Position numbers and translations under genes: made by a program. A model generated the notes under the pieces. The model made no database searches, had not been told where the DNA came from, and was given only the letters and a program-made list of their open reading frames with translations. Shown here in pieces: positions 14,578 through 23,900 of a DNA stretch of 44,178 bases (position 1 is the stretch's first letter; each line of letters begins with the position of its first letter). The stretch comes from Dehalococcoidales bacterium (GTDB lineage: Bacteria; Chloroflexota; Dehalococcoidia; Dehalococcoidales; UBA2162). The stretch is from positions 1-44,178 of the forward strand of contig JAUYHA010000028.1 in NCBI GenBank assembly GCA_030690265.1. The letters are read 5' to 3'.

Positions 14578-14637
14578 AATTTAATAAGTCGGGAATAAAC
14601 CATTACTCTCCAAGAGAGAGACAGAAACGGAGGTAGT

Positions 14638-15246
14638 ATGGATATTGGATTACATGTCTTCAAGTCCCAAATCGGGATGTTTGATCCCTTTGCCCTCCCC
14701 GAGCATAACGTCTGTGTTCACTATCAGGGTTCTACCAATTACCGCTTCGTTGACTATATGGAGGCAATCCCTCCCTTTCAGTGTATAAATCTGGGGGCTC
14801 TGGCCGCAGGAACCCGGAGTGGTCATACTAACATCACCAACCTCGAGATGTACGATGACGAGTTCGGCCTCTACCGCTGGTATCCCCTCGACAACGCCCA
14901 GATCTATATGTTCCTTCCCTCCGGCGTCGGTTTGCATTTCTTGAGAAATCTTCAGGTGCCGGTTGACTACAAGACAATGCAAAGAGACCCGAATCTAGTC
15001 AGTACTGAAATCGTGGTGTGGCAGATTAACCGGCCGGCGATTGAGGCGGTTAACGGGATGGCCTATCCGCTCGCTGCTGTCAGATTAGTAGCCATGGGCT
15101 ACCGCTTCCATTCCGTTGCTTTGCCCAAGAACGAGGCAGAGCGAAAAGCGGATAAGACTAAGGCCGAGATGGATACTGTAGAGGAAATTAAAGCTGGTAA
15201 AGCACCAGTAACACATGTCTATGCCTCTGGACTCGGTCGGACTTAA
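14638..15246 (+). CDS. Putative structural protein, 202 aa
   Basis: ACGGAGGTAGT precedes ATG. Beta-rich and aromatic (MFDPFALPEHNVCVHY, EFGLYRWYPLDNAQIYMF, VSTEIVVWQINRPA) with a charged C-terminal helix (NEAERKADKTKAEMDTVEEI). It belongs to the run 12815-16644 of similar-sized proteins. No family recognised. Confidence 0.75.
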   Translation: MDIGLHVFKSQIGMFDPFALPEHNVCVHYQGSTNYRFVDYMEAIPPFQCINLGALAAGTRSGHTNITNLEMYDDEFGLYRWYPLDNAQIYMFLPSGVGLHFLRNLQVPVDYKTMQRDPNLVSTEIVVWQINRPAIEAVNGMAYPLAAVRLVAMGYRFHSVALPKNEAERKADKTKAEMDTVEEIKAGKAPVTHVYASGLGRT

Positions 15247-15281
15247 AAATCGGGAGAATCATAAAAACGAAGGAGTGGAAT

Positions 15282-15665
15282 ATGAGTTTACTAACTGGAC
15301 AGGAAGAAGGGGTAAGGCTTCAAGGACCCGTAACAACCTTGGTGCTGGCTGCAGTAGCTAATGCCGTGACAGTCTTCTCTTTAAGTGCGTTCAACCAGCT
15401 CGTCGGTACCAAGTCAATGAAGATAACCAAAATCAAGCTGCGCAATAATGCGGCCGGCAGCACTTATATCCATATCGGGACGGGGGTAGGCGGAACCTTC
15501 ATTGATCTCATACCGGCCCTCTATACCATCAATGCCATGAGTGACGACTATGGCGAAGGTGAGTTGCCGTCCCGGGAGGCTTTTGCCAGTATTACAGCCT
15601 GGCCGGAAGCGCTCATAGGCGCACTGGGAATCGACATCCAGATCGAAGTAGCTGAAATAGGCTAA
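15282..15665 (+). CDS. Putative structural protein, 127 aa
   Basis: GAAGGAGTGGAAT precedes ATG. Small beta-rich protein with strands such as MKITKIKLRNNAAGSTYIHIG and LGIDIQIEVAEIG, resembling a single beta-sandwich domain. It sits between other presumed virion proteins. Confidence 0.75.
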   Translation: MSLLTGQEEGVRLQGPVTTLVLAAVANAVTVFSLSAFNQLVGTKSMKITKIKLRNNAAGSTYIHIGTGVGGTFIDLIPALYTINAMSDDYGEGELPSREAFASITAWPEALIGALGIDIQIEVAEIG

Positions 15666-15676
15666 AGGAGGCTCCT

Positions 15677-16240
15677 ATGGCAGTTAACGATAAGGTAGTT
15701 CTTGCTACCGGTAGCGTCGCCCTGATTGCCTCAGCTATCGCGATGGCTCGGAAGGTTAAAGCCGCTCCCCTTAATGGGGGAGCCGGCGGAAGCAGCGGAG
15801 GCCAAGTGGGGAATACATTGACTCTCGATGAAGCGACAATGAATCTGCTCATCGCCATAGCCGCGTCCGGGGCTGACCTCCAAACCCTGGTTAGCGAACT
15901 TCTTACTGCAGTTGCGAATCTTCACCTGGCGGTGGTACCCAATACGGACACTTTGGCTGCGGGCAGACTTTCGATTGGGGCTCTCAACCAGTGGTACCAG
16001 CTTCCCGATGCACCAGTACCAGACGGCATGACTTTACAGTTAAAGGGTTGGCCTACCAATGGCGGCTTAATTTACGTGTCCGACTCTGAGGCCAATGTAA
16101 CCAATCCCAATGCGGTCTGGCCGTTGCTTCCTAATGAAGCCATCGGGTATAATGTTCAAAACCTCAATGCAATTTTCGTGAGCGGCACGGTGGTCGGTGA
16201 CTTGGTATGCTGGACTTTTGAGCGTAGAAGGAGGAGCTAA
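15677..16240 (+). CDS. Membrane-anchored structural protein, 187 aa
   Basis: AAAGGAGGCTCCT precedes ATG. Residues 6-22 form a hydrophobic helix (VVLATGSVALIASAIAM) followed by a basic patch and a Gly/Ser linker (GGAGGSSGGQ). The C-terminal part (about 90-187) is beta-rich with GLIYVSDSEANVTN, resembling small virion beta-sandwich proteins. Same layout as the proteins at 5967 and 22563. Confidence 0.75.
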   Translation: MAVNDKVVLATGSVALIASAIAMARKVKAAPLNGGAGGSSGGQVGNTLTLDEATMNLLIAIAASGADLQTLVSELLTAVANLHLAVVPNTDTLAAGRLSIGALNQWYQLPDAPVPDGMTLQLKGWPTNGGLIYVSDSEANVTNPNAVWPLLPNEAIGYNVQNLNAIFVSGTVVGDLVCWTFERRRRS

Positions 16241-16644
16241 TGGCAGTTGTCAGCAGCATGCCTCCGAGTCTCAGTTTCAAGAGATCAGCGCAGAGCGGTT
16301 CCAAAGTAATGACTGCCGCCTGGCAGGTGGTCTACACTGAGAATACCGCAGTAAGTCTTATGGCCTACCTCTTCGCCGGCGCCGAGATTAACCTTTCTCC
16401 CATGGCTGCCGGCGATACTATCAACGTCAGGATAAGGAAGATTCTCGTCCCTGGCGGAGCCTGGGTAATTCATGACCAGGTCGCTTATAATAATGCTCAG
16501 CCGGTAACTCATCCTTCCGTGCATATCAATCCCATTCCTGACGTTTACGGCTGCGAAATTTCCATGCAGCAGACAGCCGTAGCGGTAGCTCTCCTCCAGA
16601 TTGAGTTTGAGGCATACGATGCCAAAAGATTGGGTTTGGCATAA
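16240..16644 (+). CDS. Putative structural protein, 134 aa
   Basis: Overlaps the previous stop by one base (TAATG) with GGAGGAGC upstream. Beta-rich (SVMAYLFAGAEINL-like, DTINVRIRKILVPGG, VAVALLQIEFEAYD). No motif. Its pairing with the anchored protein at 15677 suggests the two interact. Confidence 0.75.
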   Translation: MAVVSSMPPSLSFKRSAQSGSKVMTAAWQVVYTENTAVSLMAYLFAGAEINLSPMAAGDTINVRIRKILVPGGAWVIHDQVAYNNAQPVTHPSVHINPIPDVYGCEISMQQTAVAVALLQIEFEAYDAKRLGLA

Positions 16645-16655
16645 GGGGATGGGAA

Positions 16656-17555
16656 ATGGCATGGATATCTGAAGCAGCCAGCCCCGAAGCCTGGAATACC
16701 ATTTTTTTCTCGCCGGTAATGAGCAATGGCAATGTTTATATTACTGGCTGGGAAACGGTTAGTTTCTACAGGTATAATGTCGGTACAAAAGTCTGGACTG
16801 TGCTGGCTGACCCGCCAGCACAGATATGGGGGGCTATTTCCTTATCCCCCGACGGCACCAGGTTAACTGCGCATGGAATCAACGGCTCAGTTCTCTACAT
16901 CTACAACATCGCTGGTAATTCTTGGACATCTTCGTCGGCGGCTCCGGTCTTTGTGGCCACTGGCGGTTCTGCTGATATTCAAGTTACTGTCTGGTATGAC
17001 AATGACACCATTTGGTGCCATGCCAGAGAAGGTGGAGGAACGACTAGGAATAAATGCTATAGGTATGTGATTTCGACCGATACCTGGACACAGTTTGCCA
17101 GCGTTTATGTTCTGGGGCCAGGTAATAATAGCGGGGGAATGTCAATAAACACGGCCTTGACAGCTCTGTACTTTGGGAAGGTGCATGCTGGCGCCGATAG
17201 ACATCATGGCGTTAAATATGTAATCGCTACTGATACCTACTCTCAGATAATGGTAACTTCCGGTTTTGTTTATAATTACGCTTCAGATAGAAATGCAAGA
17301 TTATGGGTTTTAGACGAACTAAACAGTTTCTTAGGCACTCGTTACTTTGACTGTGATGCCGAAGTGACAGTAGTTTCACTCTTTGCTGATGATGCGGCAA
17401 GGACAAGGAATGCCCAACTCGTAGCTAGCGGATTTTATGCCCTCTCTCTGATGATTGCTCACCACATGAATGCTGAGCCCAAAATAAGGTCGGATGGTAC
17501 CTACCCTATCTACCCACCTTCGGTAATCACTGTGAACGCCACGGAGGTGAGCTGA
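16656..17555 (+). CDS. Kelch-like beta-propeller protein, 299 aa
   Basis: Repeating units of about 50 residues each carry a Y-x-Y or I-Y-x-Y strand then a Trp (FYRYNVGTKVWTVL, LYIYNIAGNSWTSS, CYRYVISTDTWTQF, VKYVIATDTYSQIM), the hallmark of kelch/galactose-oxidase-like propeller blades. About five or six blades fit. Likely a surface or fibre-associated binding protein; its ligand is unknown. Confidence 0.75.
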   Translation: MAWISEAASPEAWNTIFFSPVMSNGNVYITGWETVSFYRYNVGTKVWTVLADPPAQIWGAISLSPDGTRLTAHGINGSVLYIYNIAGNSWTSSSAAPVFVATGGSADIQVTVWYDNDTIWCHAREGGGTTRNKCYRYVISTDTWTQFASVYVLGPGNNSGGMSINTALTALYFGKVHAGADRHHGVKYVIATDTYSQIMVTSGFVYNYASDRNARLWVLDELNSFLGTRYFDCDAEVTVVSLFADDAARTRNAQLVASGFYALSLMIAHHMNAEPKIRSDGTYPIYPPSVITVNATEVS

Positions 17556-18175
17556 TGGCTCAGGCGCGGTTAAATGCTACTATAACCGATGACGGCGGGC
17601 TTAGCTGCGAAGGGCGTTTCCAGTATGGGCTTACTCCCGCCATGGGTCTGTTTACGCCCTGGCAGGGGGGCACCCTGGTGACCGGTGACAGCTTTTCTCA
17701 TGTCCTTACCGGACTACTCGGGGGCACCATCTACTTTTTCCAGGCTGAGGTCAGGAATGCCGTGGGCACCGGTACTTCGGGGGCGATACTTTCCTTTATG
17801 ACCTCACTGAGTCTGGGCAGTATCCTTAATCCCATAGTGGATATTCTGGCGCCCACTCTCGTAACCGAACATCAAGCCACTCTCAACGGTATGGTTACTT
17901 TCCAGGGGGATAGGCTGGGCCAGGTAAGATTTCAGTGGGGCGCCAGCGCGAGCTATGGCATGACAACCGCCTGGCAGAGCGGCTTCGGTACTGGCAATAG
18001 TTTCAGCGCAGCTATCAGTGGATTATCACCCGGGCAGGCATATCACTGCCGGGCTGAATTTCAGAATAGCCATGGACCGCCGGTGGTCAGCGGTGACCTG
18101 ACTTTCTCTACATTATCCGAAGTCGGTGGCATGGTACTGGTCGGAGATGATATACTAACCATACTTGGGAGGTAA
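17555..18175 (+). CDS. Two-domain FN3-like protein, 206 aa
   Basis: Starts on TGATG overlap with the previous gene. Two similar units of about 90 residues: GRFQYGLTPAMGLFTPWQ ... GTIYFFQAEVRNAVGT and VRFQWGASASYGMTTAWQ ... AYHCRAEFQNSHGP. The pattern (strand, F-Q-x-G, W-Q, then Y-x-x-R-A-x-x-x-N) matches fibronectin-type-III-like domains of phage tail and fibre proteins. Confidence 0.75.
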   Translation: MAQARLNATITDDGGLSCEGRFQYGLTPAMGLFTPWQGGTLVTGDSFSHVLTGLLGGTIYFFQAEVRNAVGTGTSGAILSFMTSLSLGSILNPIVDILAPTLVTEHQATLNGMVTFQGDRLGQVRFQWGASASYGMTTAWQSGFGTGNSFSAAISGLSPGQAYHCRAEFQNSHGPPVVSGDLTFSTLSEVGGMVLVGDDILTILGR

Positions 18176-18178
18176 AGC

Positions 18179-19315
18179 ATGATAGATATTCTCGGCATAC
18201 TGCGCCGTATAATGAATGCCAACGCCCTTGAGACATTCGACCCGGCGACCGATTCGCTCGAGGCCATCAGGGACTTTATTGCTGCCATGAGTGGTGGCAT
18301 AACCCTGGATGGAGAAGTTACTGCCGTCCCCGGAGCTGCCCAGTTCACTATCCCCACCTTACTTGGGCACGGCGCCGGAGCTTTTACCGATATCAACGCT
18401 CCCTGGTGGGTACTGGTCTTTCGGGATGCCGGCGGCGCCGGCGCGGCCCCTCAGGGTGAAATGCAGCCCATTACCGCCTATGTTACCGCGACGGGTGTCT
18501 TTACTACCTCCGCTTTTACCGTCGCTGTAGGTATCGGCGACCATATTATTATTATGAACCCAGTTTTGGCAACTATCGGTCGGAGAATAGATGTGGCAAC
18601 CCTGGATGACCTTTCCGATATTATGACCAGTTCTAATTCGGCAAAATTAAGACGTATCCTGAATAGATTATCGACCAACGCCTTCACTGCCACCATCCAG
18701 GGAGTTGCCCAAACCGAGCTCGACACCATGCTGGCTCAGCTGGCCGTTTACTTTAATTTGGCCGGAGCAGTACTGGGCGTAACCATGAATCCGGGCGCCG
18801 GCTCCAGAGCAAATCTCCAGCTTATCTTCCAAGACCTGGCTGACATGCTGGCGGGCGCTACCGGAATTGTTATTTGGCCTGTTTCTGCTGCTCCGGGTAA
18901 TGGTGTCTCAATCGCTGAAGCTCTTGGGGCAATTTATGATGGTGTTGTTGCAGCCAATAGTGTATTTCAAGAGCAAGCTGATACGGCGGTCAATGTCAAT
19001 GCTGCTCTAGCTGAAGTTACAGTCTTTGACCTGAGTGTAGCCGCTACCAGATATATTGTTAGAAGTCTACGGCTAAAGAGTGTTGACCCAGTTGCTGAAA
19101 CGGTTACCGTTAGGCTCTATGAGTTAATAAACGATGTTCTGATTTTGGTTGATACTTTTGCTATTACCACTGCCAACGCTGGAACGTATCATTCTTTGAT
19201 GGATATGTTCGGAATGGCTCAATTAGCTGGTGATAACCTGAAAGTTACGGTTATCGCCACAGCGGTAGGACCCTTCGCAGTAACTGGACAATATAGTCAT
19301 GCTTTATCGACATAG
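18179..19315 (+). CDS. Putative fibre/appendage protein, 378 aa
   Basis: GGAGGTAAAGC precedes ATG. The N-terminus (ALETFDPATDSLEAIRDFI) carries a DSLEAIRD motif often seen in phage appendage proteins of uncultured viruses. The middle is Ala/Gly-rich with long helices and the C-terminal 130 residues are a beta domain (VNVNAALAEVTVFDL). It precedes the repeat protein at 19325, with which it may form one appendage. Confidence 0.7.
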   Translation: MIDILGILRRIMNANALETFDPATDSLEAIRDFIAAMSGGITLDGEVTAVPGAAQFTIPTLLGHGAGAFTDINAPWWVLVFRDAGGAGAAPQGEMQPITAYVTATGVFTTSAFTVAVGIGDHIIIMNPVLATIGRRIDVATLDDLSDIMTSSNSAKLRRILNRLSTNAFTATIQGVAQTELDTMLAQLAVYFNLAGAVLGVTMNPGAGSRANLQLIFQDLADMLAGATGIVIWPVSAAPGNGVSIAEALGAIYDGVVAANSVFQEQADTAVNVNAALAEVTVFDLSVAATRYIVRSLRLKSVDPVAETVTVRLYELINDVLILVDTFAITTANAGTYHSLMDMFGMAQLAGDNLKVTVIATAVGPFAVTGQYSHALST

Positions 19316-19324
19316 GAGGATTAG

Positions 19325-20386
19325 ATGCCTGATTGGTTGGCAATGCTAAAAGGTTATATAGACGACCTGGAAACCAGGCTTACCGCAGCCCGTGCTGGGT
19401 ATCTAGACAATATCAACAACGCCCAGCTGCTCAATATCTCAGCTGCTCGGTTGGGTTACATAGACCTGCTGGCTGATGGGGTTGTTGGGTTGGCTGTTAT
19501 CGAAGGGTTAGTCGATGACCTGGAAACCAGGCTTACCGCAGCCCGTGCTGGGTATCTAGACAATTTATCTGGTGGTGCCGTTGCACTTAATACCGATATG
19601 ACTACCCTTCTGACTCGCCTATCAGCACTCAGAGCCGGTTATTTGGATAATCTTTCGGCCGGAGCTGTTGCTTTAGCAGCTACGGCTCTCTCAAATGTCC
19701 AATGGACTAACGCTCTTGCCACAGCACTAGGCAATTACACAGCGGTGAGAGCAGGCTACCTGGATAACCTATCCGGAGGAGCGGTGGCACTTGCGGCATC
19801 ATGGACATCCGCCTTGGCTACGGCCCTCGGAAGTTATACTGCTATTAGGGGTGGGTATCTTGATGAACTGGCTGCTGCTAATATCCCTGCCGACATTGAC
19901 GAGCTAAAAACCTCGAAGGGCAGACAACTCTTCTCGATGGACTCCTGGAGTGTGCCACAAGAAGAAGTCGCCATACCGGCGGTGGCGGCCACGTTAGCCT
20001 TGCCTAATGTGGTCATTGGGAATTTACCTGCCGGTGCCACGATAGTACGGGCGTATGCTATGCTCAAGTTCCGCATCATTGAAAACATCAATGGCGCTGC
20101 TAACAAACTAGACGGAGCTACTGTCGCGGCGACCAGTCAAGTCGTACAGGTTCAAGACTCCGGGGCTGGTGGCTGGGTCGACGCCATCAATTTTGTAGAC
20201 GACCAATTTGGATTAGCCGCCAGCACTCGTGAGGGCGGTGATGTCCTGATTGGCTCCATCGATATTGCCAATAGGGTTGATGCCAATGACACCTATTCTG
20301 TCCGATATCTGCTGGCTAAAGCCGATTTACTGGGCATCAACTGGAATGATTGTCAGGCCGGCTTAAGAATCTTCTATTCGGTGTAA
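19325..20386 (+). CDS. Repeat-containing fibre protein, 353 aa
   Basis: Residues 10-185 contain repeats of an L-x-x-x-R-A-G-Y-L-D-N-L-S-x-G-A-V-A-L type unit (five full or partial copies), a pattern of trimeric coiled-coil shafts in phage fibres. Two copies are identical over 48 bases at DNA level (19364-19411 and 19517-19564). A C-terminal beta domain (about 200-353) would be the head. AGGAGGATTAG precedes ATG. Confidence 0.8.
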   Translation: MPDWLAMLKGYIDDLETRLTAARAGYLDNINNAQLLNISAARLGYIDLLADGVVGLAVIEGLVDDLETRLTAARAGYLDNLSGGAVALNTDMTTLLTRLSALRAGYLDNLSAGAVALAATALSNVQWTNALATALGNYTAVRAGYLDNLSGGAVALAASWTSALATALGSYTAIRGGYLDELAAANIPADIDELKTSKGRQLFSMDSWSVPQEEVAIPAVAATLALPNVVIGNLPAGATIVRAYAMLKFRIIENINGAANKLDGATVAATSQVVQVQDSGAGGWVDAINFVDDQFGLAASTREGGDVLIGSIDIANRVDANDTYSVRYLLAKADLLGINWNDCQAGLRIFYSV

Positions 20387-20389
20387 AAG

Positions 20390-21802
20390 ATGGCAGATAA
20401 AGTAACAGCGCCGACCAAGATAGTTACTGACCCCGTTTTGCTCTCTGCGTTGGCTAAGCAGGGCGTAGATAAAGATTACGTGGAATTATATCAAGACTAC
20501 GCCTCTAAGTCTTTGGGGAGTGAACACTCCCCCTACGCCAAATTCTACCGAGACCTTATAGGCGGGAAGCGCTTTGCTGTTGTCTCTGGCTTGCCTATGG
20601 TCGATGCCTATGGGCAAAAACACGAGCTGGGCTGGACTGATAATGCTGGCGTCATTGAGAACGGCAACAACATCTTCCATTGTGTAGTCAATAAGAGCGA
20701 CGTTAGATTGATTACCCTCAGCGACCAGCCGACCGGAACCAAGAAAAACGCCGAGCTGTTATACCATCCCCAACTTTTTCTGGACGGGATTGAGATTAAG
20801 CCGGTGGCGGATGCGTCTCGCCGGCTGGATGTCGACCCTATCAACTTGACCTACCAGTTTAATGTCCTTGAGTGGGACTATGGGGTATGCCTGCGGAGGC
20901 TGCGGGTTATTGAGGGTAAAATTCTTGGTAGTTGGGTCTTTCCCGCCAAGCCTACTGGCGAAATCAGGATTTCGTATAATCAGACCGGTGATTACAGACT
21001 AAGATTAGGTCAGTTTGCCATCGACAGCGATACCGAGGTCATTAAGCCGGGGGACTTTGACCAGCTAGCTCAATTCAGTAGCTATCCAGTAATAATAAGC
21101 GATACGGCTACTTTCTACCCTGACGCCAGCCCGGAGTCAACTACTGTTGATGGGCAGGCGGGAGATAACACCGACCAGGCTACCTGGGCAGCGATGGTAG
21201 CTACCGCAGGTGCGTTCGCTAATGATAGTGCCACTACGATGTCGGTTCACATCGCTTCTTACAGTCCTTCGCCTCACTGGCAGCGAATAATCAGGTCAAT
21301 AATTCTTCTATCCATATCCCTGCCCGCCAACGCTGTTAAAATAGCAGCTACCTTTTCAGTTAGTGGTCAATCCAAGAACGACAACGCCGGTTGGGCAATA
21401 GACATGAATGCCTACTCATCTAATCCTACCTCCAACATTGCTCTAGCTGCTGGAGACTTTGCTGCGGCTAAGATGGGAACAACTCCTTACTCTGACACAC
21501 CGATAACCTACGCTGGCTTCTCTATTGCCGGCTTTAACGACCTTGTTTTTAACGCAACCGGTCTAGGGGTAATACCGTTATCCGGCATTCTCAAGCTAAG
21601 TCTGCAGAACGCTAATTACGACGTAGCCGAAAGGGTTTCGGGTAGTTCTTCGCCCACCTGGATAATTAACAAAGCTCAGGAAATGATTTTCTATACCGCC
21701 GACCAGGGGGGCAGCGACAAGCCTAAACTGGTGGTGACTTACTTTCTTCCTGGCAGTAGAGGCTCAATGGCTTCTAAGCTGAAGGCTGCAGGAGTGATAT
21801 AG
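20390..21802 (+). CDS. Large fibre/adhesin-like protein, 470 aa
   Basis: N-terminal half is mixed, with repeated aromatic strands (RLDVDPINLTYQFNVLEWDYG). From about residue 240 the sequence (ATFYPDASPESTTVDG ... WAAMVATAGAFANDS) resembles DNRLRE/carbohydrate-binding beta-sandwich domains found in surface and phage fibre proteins, ending in KPKLVVTYFLPG. Likely involved in receptor binding; this is inference. Confidence 0.7.
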   Translation: MADKVTAPTKIVTDPVLLSALAKQGVDKDYVELYQDYASKSLGSEHSPYAKFYRDLIGGKRFAVVSGLPMVDAYGQKHELGWTDNAGVIENGNNIFHCVVNKSDVRLITLSDQPTGTKKNAELLYHPQLFLDGIEIKPVADASRRLDVDPINLTYQFNVLEWDYGVCLRRLRVIEGKILGSWVFPAKPTGEIRISYNQTGDYRLRLGQFAIDSDTEVIKPGDFDQLAQFSSYPVIISDTATFYPDASPESTTVDGQAGDNTDQATWAAMVATAGAFANDSATTMSVHIASYSPSPHWQRIIRSIILLSISLPANAVKIAATFSVSGQSKNDNAGWAIDMNAYSSNPTSNIALAAGDFAAAKMGTTPYSDTPITYAGFSIAGFNDLVFNATGLGVIPLSGILKLSLQNANYDVAERVSGSSSPTWIINKAQEMIFYTADQGGSDKPKLVVTYFLPGSRGSMASKLKAAGVI

Positions 21803-21803
21803 T

Positions 21804-22325
21804 ATGAGAATAAAACTTGAAGACGCAAAAGCGGGCGATGCTATCACCTGGAAGGGTAACGGTATCTTTTATGAAATCTTGAGCCGGCCCCTATCTTGGA
21901 TTGACTACAGGTCTCATTGGGACCGGTGGGCCTGGCACACCGGGTATATCGTGAGAATATTTCCGGATGGGGAGGTTGTTACTTCACAGGCAATCGCCAA
22001 GGGTGTTGAAGCGGTTACCTATCCTTCTGTCAAGGATATGGGGGAGTGTCGTATCTATCGGTGGTTAGAAAATCCCGACCAGGAGAAGATAGACCAATAT
22101 ACCCAGGAGCATAGTGGGGACGCTTATGATGCCTTGGTCTACCTCTGGGTATTTCTCGGTGGTATCTCTATGATATATTTACATCATCCGTTCAGGGTAG
22201 TCAATGGCTTAAAAATGTGCTGGGAGAATCTTTCGGAATTCTGCCGGTACATGGGGAAGGAATTACAGCCGGAGGAAGAGCCGTGTCTGTTAAGCCGGGT
22301 GGTTACTAGATTAGAGGAGAAATAA
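21804..22325 (+). CDS. Papain-like (YiiX/NlpC-type permuted) peptidase or amidase, 173 aa
   Basis: The N-terminus (KAGDAITWKG) and WHTGYIVRIFPDG with His45 match the start of permuted NlpC/P60 (YiiX/DUF830-type) domains, where the His precedes the catalytic Cys. Cys139 (KMCWENLSEF) is the likely nucleophile. It is followed by a small membrane protein, the usual arrangement of a lysis or entry cassette. Substrate (peptidoglycan or lipid/peptide) cannot be told from sequence. Confidence 0.75.
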   Translation: MRIKLEDAKAGDAITWKGNGIFYEILSRPLSWIDYRSHWDRWAWHTGYIVRIFPDGEVVTSQAIAKGVEAVTYPSVKDMGECRIYRWLENPDQEKIDQYTQEHSGDAYDALVYLWVFLGGISMIYLHHPFRVVNGLKMCWENLSEFCRYMGKELQPEEEPCLLSRVVTRLEEK

Positions 22326-22327
22326 AC

Positions 22328-22561
22328 ATGGAAACTAACGGCAGTGATTTCTTTTCAAAGATGTGTAAAGATGCTGGCGAGGAGTTAGCCAGCGGGAAAC
22401 AGAGCTGGAGAGAAATTGAGACTAATACTCTCATCTTAGCCTGTATCGGTATGCTAAGTCATCAGTTGACCGAGAAATTAACCAAGCCTTTATGGTTCTT
22501 TGCTTCATCAACCGCCGCGGCAGCTATTGGTTACCTGGTTACACTGATACTGGGAGGATAA
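22328..22561 (+). CDS. Small membrane protein, holin-like, 77 aa
   Basis: Starts two bases after the papain-like gene. An acidic/polar N-terminal half is followed by two hydrophobic stretches (TLILACIGMLSHQL and WFFASSTAAAAIGYLVTLIL). Size, topology and place beside a cell-wall-type enzyme fit a holin, but no holin family is matched. Confidence 0.65.
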   Translation: METNGSDFFSKMCKDAGEELASGKQSWREIETNTLILACIGMLSHQLTEKLTKPLWFFASSTAAAAIGYLVTLILGG

Positions 22562-22562
22562 A

Positions 22563-23888
22563 ATGAAAAAGGGTAGCATCATCGCTTTGGGAATAGCTTC
22601 CTTAGCTGTCTTCTTCGGCGTGAAGGCTTTAAGTGGAAAGGCTAATCTATATGGCCGGGTCACCGACGCTAATACTAACCAGCCGATAGGCGGGGTTCTG
22701 GTTATCATGGGTATCGAGCAGGTCTCTACTAATTCTGATGGGGATTATGCCTTTGTTAACATCAAGCCGGGTAGCTATGCAATACAATTCAGAAAGGATG
22801 GCTATCAGGCATCAGGTCTCGCCCCCGGTATCATTTTACAAAGGGGGAATAATGAACTGAATTTCACACTGAGTCCTCTTGTATTTCCTCCTGGTCCAAT
22901 TGAACCACCACCGGCTCCGGAGCCAGCCAAGTCTAATCTTTATGGTCGAGTTACGAGTACTAATGGCCAGCCAGTTGCGGGGGCTCGTGTTTTACTGGCT
23001 TATGACCCCGAGCCGCTGGAAGCAATGACAAGTAATACCGGTGATTACCAGTTTAGCAATTTCGAAGGGGACATAGGGATGTCCCTCACGGTCATGGCCC
23101 GGGGATACCAAACGGCCATCAAAAGTGGGTTCTCTCTGTCGAACGGCAATAATGAAATCAATATAGTCTTAAAGCCGGTTACCGTCGTCGAACCATCCCA
23201 GCTTTTGCTGGATTATCAAGTAATACTGGTTGATGCGGTTAGAATTGCTGTGTCCACGGACCCGAATAGGTGGGTGATGGTCCCCGGGTATGGTCTTCAG
23301 TACGCCGGGGCTGCTATCTCCCAGCTGCAATCTCTAATGATACAGGAAGCGATAAATATCGGACTGATAAACTCGTCTGCCGAGGCTTACTTCGATGGCG
23401 CCATCATGTACCATATTAGCGGCGACACCCTGGCGCCATACTGGTGGCTTTGTCCTTATGGTGATGGTTTGAAGTTCCGGAGCCCGGCTAAGCTACAAGC
23501 GCACATCGACGCCGTGCACCAGGAACGAGTTGAAACCAAGGCCACCATTACTCAATTAAGACTGGAAACCACCGGCGGAGACGAGCCGGCTCTGAAGGTA
23601 ATCTCGGTAACCTGGCGCAACGACTCCCCCTTTGTCATTCAGGGCCGAATATATATTCTTGTAAATGTTAAAACCGGGGGGAGTTATGAATTGATGCCTG
23701 AACTCGACCGTAACCAGGATGCCCTGGTATCTCCCGGAGAATCAGTTGAAACCAGGACAGACGCGACTATTAAAGACCCGTGGGATGTTTATGGGGGATA
23801 TGTTGACATGTGGAACATCGGACAGGTCACCGCCCGGCTCTATCAAGTACCCGGGGGTTCTCTTCTGGCTTCTGCTATTTCTGGTTAA
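22563..23888 (+). CDS. Membrane-anchored protein with two CarboxypepD_reg-like domains, 441 aa
   Basis: Residues 4-21 are a hydrophobic anchor (GSIIALGIASLAVFFGVK). Two carboxypeptidase-regulatory-like beta domains follow (LYGRVTDANTNQPIGG ... and LYGRVTSTNGQPVAGA ...), separated by a Pro-rich linker (PPGPIEPPPAPEP). The C-terminal 240 residues are unknown but contain a Cys and two His spaced like a zinc finger (LCPYGDGLKF ... LQAHIDAVH). Exposed binding protein on a membrane is the likely arrangement. Confidence 0.75.
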   Translation: MKKGSIIALGIASLAVFFGVKALSGKANLYGRVTDANTNQPIGGVLVIMGIEQVSTNSDGDYAFVNIKPGSYAIQFRKDGYQASGLAPGIILQRGNNELNFTLSPLVFPPGPIEPPPAPEPAKSNLYGRVTSTNGQPVAGARVLLAYDPEPLEAMTSNTGDYQFSNFEGDIGMSLTVMARGYQTAIKSGFSLSNGNNEINIVLKPVTVVEPSQLLLDYQVILVDAVRIAVSTDPNRWVMVPGYGLQYAGAAISQLQSLMIQEAINIGLINSSAEAYFDGAIMYHISGDTLAPYWWLCPYGDGLKFRSPAKLQAHIDAVHQERVETKATITQLRLETTGGDEPALKVISVTWRNDSPFVIQGRIYILVNVKTGGSYELMPELDRNQDALVSPGESVETRTDATIKDPWDVYGGYVDMWNIGQVTARLYQVPGGSLLASAISG

Positions 23889-23900
23889 GGAGATGATAGC

